Under the pieces are notes generated by a model, which did not search any database, was not told the origin of the DNA, and worked only from the letters and a program-made list of their open reading frames with translations. 64,000 nt of DNA from positions 2,938,315 to 3,002,314 of the forward strand of contig JACBWW010000016.1 of NCBI GenBank assembly GCA_020086605.1, written 5' to 3'. Made by a program: the position numbers and the translations under genes. Shown one piece after another: positions 59,071 to 64,000 of this stretch (its first letter is position 1; each line of letters begins with the position of its first letter). Origin of the DNA: Lanius collurio. Taxonomy: Eukaryota > Chordata > Aves > Passeriformes > Laniidae.

Positions 59071-60545
59071 AGTAGTAGTTTTGAGAACTTGCCATGGAAA
59101 ACAACATAAAAAGCACAAGATACTTCTTCCCATAAGAAGTTTAACTTTTGTGTCTGAGTTGCATGGAAAATTCAGCATTTTTTGTTACTGCTGCTCCCAT
59201 CTGTCCTTTTCTCCTCTTTAGCAAACTTCCAACAGAAGCTGGATGCTTGCATTCTTCAGAAAATGCTGGAATTTGTGATCATCAAAAAGATCTTTGTAGC
59301 CTGCTAAGAAGGGTTTAAAGTAGCTTTAGTCTAGTGTTTAAAGTAGGTTTAATTTGTGGTAAATATTTGGACCTTACAAAAATTAAGAAGTGTTAAAATA
59401 TTTACTTGGTTGTATTTAACAGCCTAATTTATATTTTAATTCATTAAGTCTGAATTCTTGTGTTATTCATTATGATGATTTAAATAAAATGAGTGCTCAG
59501 GAAAATCTCAGGGCAGGTTTCTGCAGCTTGCTCTGCAATCCTGAAGCTGCTTGGTTTGAAACATCCATGACAGAGTCAAAAGTTGCTTTAACTTATCTGC
59601 AGGGTTAATTCTGTGGAAGAGACACCTGAGGCAGCCCCAGCACTGCAGATGGTGCTCCCCCTGCCCTGTGGAGCCCAGGGCTTACTCCCTCTCCACAAGT
59701 TTAGAGAAACAGCTTTACGAGTATAAAGTGACCAGCTTTGCTTACTGACCATTATATAATGCCCAGCAGTGCCAATTTTCTCTCTTGAAAACGTTAGGCT
59801 CTATTCTGGTGCAGCTGAAATTAAATGAGAGAAGGGTCCATCGGGGTTCTTTGCCTGTTTTTACTCCAAAGAGCAGAGAGGGCAATGCCATTTGCAGAGC
59901 TCTGATCTGGGACCCTGCCTATGATTGGGCAGGGCTGGACAAGACTCTATGGTTATTTTAACTCTCAGCTGAGGTAATGTCTGTAGCACTTCAAGAGAGG
60001 AGGGGAAATGTGAAAGTCTATGATCCACGAGGACCTTGGAGGGGTATATTTGATTCCTTTATCATTTTGAAGGTTTCCTTTGCACATGCACCCTTCCAGT
60101 CCCTCCTCTCCTGTAGTTTTTTGTGTCTATCAAGCTTGGGTCTGTTTTCCATATCCAGATTTCTTTTTCCTTTGTACTAAATATATTTGTTGTACTGATG
60201 ATTCTCATGCTTACTGTTTGATAATTTTTCTTTCAGGAAGCAGAAACCTGTCCTGATCCTTAATTATTTTTTTTAGTGTTATTCTAGTGGTCATACAGAG
60301 ATCTTGAGCTTCTGCTGTACTGTATTCCTCTGGAAGTCAGCTGCAATACATTTTTCTGCTCCCCCACATCTTGAACTGTTCTGTGGGCATGCTGGCCCTG
60401 TGTCTGAGGGGCTGAGTAGCTGAAAGAATTTCCTGAATAAAGCCAGGTCATAAGCATCCCTGGGGAACCCCTTTCTGGCATGTTAGATTGTCAGGGACAG
60501 ATGTGTGTTACTTCCTCTTTGCTAGTGAAATATTTGCAAGCAAGA

Positions 60546-60566
60546 TTTTTTTTTTTTTTTTTTTTT
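60546..60566. repeat. Poly-T tract (21 nt)
   Basis: Uninterrupted T run followed by 'gtaagagagtg'. Confidence 0.95.
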
Positions 60567-60654
60567 GTAAGAGAGTGATTTTAGTCTCTAAATCTAATCC
60601 TGTGGGTTTCTTTAATTTGCAGTCAATGTAAGCTTGCTTGTCCTCTTTCTTGCA

Positions 60655-60688
60655 AGTCTATTTAAAGCCAAAGTCTATTTAAAGCCGA
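60655..60688. repeat. 17-bp tandem duplication
   Basis: 'agtctatttaaagccaa' followed directly by 'agtctatttaaagccga', with one mismatch. Confidence 0.93.
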
Positions 60689-63569
60689 AGAAGGTCAATA
60701 ATGTGGTTTGGGATGTGAGAATAGGTGTTTTAGTCTAAAAAAGAGCCAACTCTTTAATTCAAATAGTGCCTGGGGATAGACTTCTCGCAAACACGTTACT
60801 CCAAAGAGAATGTGCACCATTAGTAGCTTTAGTGGTTGAATTAGTAGACTGACTGTATTTCCTATGCAGTGAACTCAATAATGTGCTGGAATGTGCATCA
60901 TGCTTTGAAAGCTAATTTGGTTCTACAGTAAAATAATTTGATACAGATATGTTGCACTTGCATCCAGTTTCTTTGTGCTGCCATATATACATTTTAAGAT
61001 TCCTTTTTTATTTTCTTAGCCCAACCAATGTAAATTAATGTAGTTCCACTACAGTTACCACAGTGGTATAGAATCCACTCTATAGAGCTTCACTGCTGTC
61101 AGGGAGGCCCTGCAGGGCAAACCTTGACAATTTAGAGAACAGAACTCATGGATTTTCTGCTGTGTGTCAAAGTAGTGGATGGACCTTTAAAAGTATCATG
61201 CTTATTATAGGTGCTCTGGGAATTTTGTCTTTGTAAGGTTTCTGATTAATTTAGATGTGGTGGGTCAAAAATATTACTTGCAAACTTTCTGAGACAACAC
61301 AGCAATAAGCATAGTAGTTTATGAATATTCAGATTTTAATTCTGTTACGTTGCTACTCAGACAAAAGGATTAGATATTGTTTAGCAAATTTGAAGCATTT
61401 ATAATTGGAATATATTTATAAACATGCAGTTTTCTGACATCTGTTCAAAAGAACAATTAATTTTTATAGAAAACATTGCATAATACTGGTATAAAGCTCA
61501 CAGAAAGTGGCTTCTTGTTTGCTGAAACTCATCAAGTCAGCTATGAAAATGGCCTGAAACTAATCAGCTGCACTGTTTTGGATATCCCCAAACGTGTTAT
61601 CTTTCAAGACCACTCAGTTTCTTCTGTTGTGTAGATTTGGTTGCTAAATCACAGTTCTTTCATGCATGGATACCTTGTCTGGTAAAGCAAATCTTGGACT
61701 GTAAACTTTATGCTATCACTCAACTCCTGCCTTTGTCTGGAGCAGCTTTTCCTCTCCCAAAGCACCAGTTCCTCAGGCACATTCCCGTGCTGCCCTGGCT
61801 GGTCCTTCAGCTCTGGGAGTGCATTGCCCAGGCAGGGCAGTCCCTCCCTGAGAGCGTGGGCAGCACTTACAGACTGCCTTAACACAGCTCAGGGGACAAG
61901 GGCTTTTATTGGAAGTTTGGCTTGGATTCAGCCACCCCAATACATGGCTGAGTTTTCAAGATAATCTCTTTGGGCTTGGTTTGGTATTCTGGAGCCAAGT
62001 GTGTGTGACTGCTCTCCTGTGCTGCCACACAACCTTCTAGTAATCCCTGGTTTTTCCTAGTGGGATAGAAAAGAGGCAAATATTGGTCTAAACTTGAGTC
62101 TGTTCATGTCTGTGATGACACTGCACACCGAATTCTTTGGATAATGAATCTTTACTTGTGTGTCCAAACGAGCTGTGGATTCTTTTGAAAAAGTGACTGC
62201 AGGTTCTGGTGTTCAACCAAAGTGTGTAACACTTCCAGCTGCTGCTGAACACTTCCACCCAGCCAGTGCTGAATAATTGCCTTGTGACAAAAGACTTCAC
62301 AATGAACCCTTTGCCTCTTAAGGAGAATTAAATATTAGGTTACTACACATTGTAGAATATTATGGTAAAGTAAAAGTGGGCCTTTCACAAGTAAATGGCT
62401 GAATGTAGCAATCGTTTTCCTGGTAGTATTTCTATGTGGGACACAGAAAAAACTTTTACCTGTGCACTGAAATGACTGGGACACTTCCAGTGCATTGGAA
62501 ATCACAATTTGTTCATCTTATTATAATAATAAAAGCTGGAGCAATCACTGAGAAGCAGATTTATATGGTTCATGGCAGGGGGTAGGGGAGTGAGGTGTCT
62601 TTGTTTTCCTAAGAAATGGAGGTACCAATCTCTCACATATGAAATCCCTCTATATCAGTTTGATGGGTTACTTTTTATCATGATTGAAACTGTGACAAGA
62701 ATCTTGAACAGAGATAAACATTATGCTTGATTTTTGTATTTTTTAAAGTTATTTTAGTTATCTAATCTGCATAATTTAGTCTGCATAATAAGACTTTTCA
62801 AATGGTGTAGAGATCATCTATGTGCTTTGAAGGAGGACTGAGGTTTTATCTTCAAAAGAACTCAGATATTTAACACCAATTTTCCTGTTTATTGCCTTTT
62901 CTGACATAACTTGTCATGGAATGTCTTTAGAAATCAGTGACATCTATATCCAGTCAGTCCTGTCATCTTTCTACTGCTTTTTCAACAAAACTCTCAGGTG
63001 GAAACATTTTCCTGCAAAACAGTTGAGAAGTGGTTTCTGTATAAAGGACACAGCTCATCTGTGGAGAGTTGGAATCCTGCTTGTTCTTGCATTTCATAGA
63101 TTAATGGTACCACTTTAAAGACTTGTGTTTTAGAAAGAAATTACATATAAATCTAAAAAACCTGAGTCCCTCTGAAACCTCTATGAATTACGAAAGAGTT
63201 CAACTGTATATAACCATTTGTTGTGCAGATAGATATTCAGTTCTAATTATGAAATATTAGCTTAATCCTGTGCAGATCAAATTTGGCAGTTAATTTCCCT
63301 AGTACAACATAAGAAAAAAAATACCCAGCAAATCCATACAAATGACTTTTCTTTTAAGTAAGCAGTTTTTCACTACTTGAGGTAAAAGTCAATTAAATCC
63401 ATTCTGGAATTTTATGTACCAGTGTGGCTGAGGGATTTTCACCCCTAAGGTTTGGCTCAGTACAACTGTCCTTCACCTGTACCATGGAGGTGTGCAGTGA
63501 TGTCAGAAGTTTTGTCCTTGTTCTGGACTCTGCTTTATTTCAGTACAAAATCTACTACTGGGACTATGG

Positions 63570-63652
63570 TGCAGTACTGACCTGGCTGTGCCAACTTCAT
63601 GGTGGAACTCAATGATCTTAGAGGTCTTTTGCCAACTCAAACATTTCTATGA
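63570..63652 (+). mobile_element. CR1 LINE 3'-tail fragment
   Basis: 'ggtggaactcaatgatctta', 'gaggtcttttgccaactcaa' and 'atttctatgat' match the terminal ~60 bp of avian CR1 (gtggactcgatgatctta, aaggtcttttccaacc, attctatgat). The left limit is uncertain. Confidence 0.78.
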
Positions 63653-64000
63653 TAAAAAGTATTTAAATATATAACATGTTTTAATAGCAATTGTAGTGGT
63701 AGAAGGCAGAAAAGCCTAAATTTTTCATCCATGCCTGCTTTTCTTTTCTCCCAAATGAAAAAGCAAGAGTCTGTGGAGCTTTTCTTTTTGAAAAACAGTG
63801 ACAGATTCTGTAATACAGATAAAATGTTTACACACTATGACTTGCTTATCAAAAGCACAGGCATTTATGAAAAGTAAGAGTCTTAAGATCTGTGTTGCCC
63901 CTGGGTCTAAACCTTCTCAGTAATTTTCTTCAAGTTTTTCTCTTTTAGAAGCCTTCCCTATGGCTAGAAAGAACTATTTTCTTTCCTTGATTCTTAAGGA
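63653..64000. other. Unique sequence at window end
   Basis: AT-rich, no feature recognised. Confidence 0.5.

Larger units (their letters stand above)
57724..63569. other. Long unique stretch with poly-T tracts
   Basis: No gene is supported. 58500-58830 has raised CpG relative to its surroundings. 61735-61910 is GC-richer with a minus-strand AATAAA (61905-61910). Frames of 60-84 codons are unsupported. Confidence 0.5.

Noticed and set aside
1..64000. tRNA, rRNA, U-snRNA genes and CRISPR arrays
   Set aside because: No tRNA B-box with cloverleaf, no snRNA core sequences and no regularly spaced repeat-spacer pattern were seen on either strand.

Overview
This 64 kb window looks like non-coding DNA from a bird nuclear genome, probably a songbird. 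The evidence is AT-rich sequence with sparse interspersed repeats, several avian-type CR1 LINE 3' ends, three solo endogenous-retrovirus LTRs, and very old amniote repeats (CR1/L3-like and MIR-like). There is no bacterial-style gene organisation, no recognisable tRNA, rRNA or snRNA gene, and no CRISPR array. I find no protein-coding gene I can name. The many short open frames are what chance, stop-poor tandem repeats and repeat antisense strands would give. The window is best read as a gene desert or part of very large introns. Assignment to a songbird is an inference from the style of the LTRs.

Layout. 1-8.5 kb: mostly unique AT-rich sequence with a MIR-like SINE relic, a 28-bp tandem duplication and a short CR1 tail. 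8.5-9 kb: plus-strand LTR. 10.8-11.1 kb: ancient antisense CR1/L3 relic. 11-20 kb: unique sequence with homopolymer tracts. 20.1-20.7 kb: minus-strand LTR. 22.8 kb: second old SINE relic. 24.3-24.85 kb: isolated GC-rich block holding a G-quadruplex-prone minisatellite. 25-31 kb: unique sequence with a 12-bp inverted repeat and two CR1 pieces. 31.4 kb: the best candidate exon of the window (80 nt, strong splice sites). 33.8 kb: CR1 fragment. 37.2 kb: a long precursor-microRNA-like hairpin. 42.5 kb: larger antisense CR1. 46.6-47.8 kb: ancient CR1 relic and a CCCTTT hexamer array. 50.9-52.8 kb: ancient CR1 relic followed by a 1-kb internally deleted CR1. 57.2-57.7 kb: minus-strand ERVK-like LTR with clean TG/CA ends. 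58-64 kb: unique sequence with poly-T tracts, a CpG-elevated block and a final CR1 tail.

No genes act together here. The functional candidates are the 80-nt exon at 31.4 kb, the hairpin at 37.2 kb and the GC-rich minisatellite at 24.4 kb. All repeat names rest on recalled family consensus features, without any database search.
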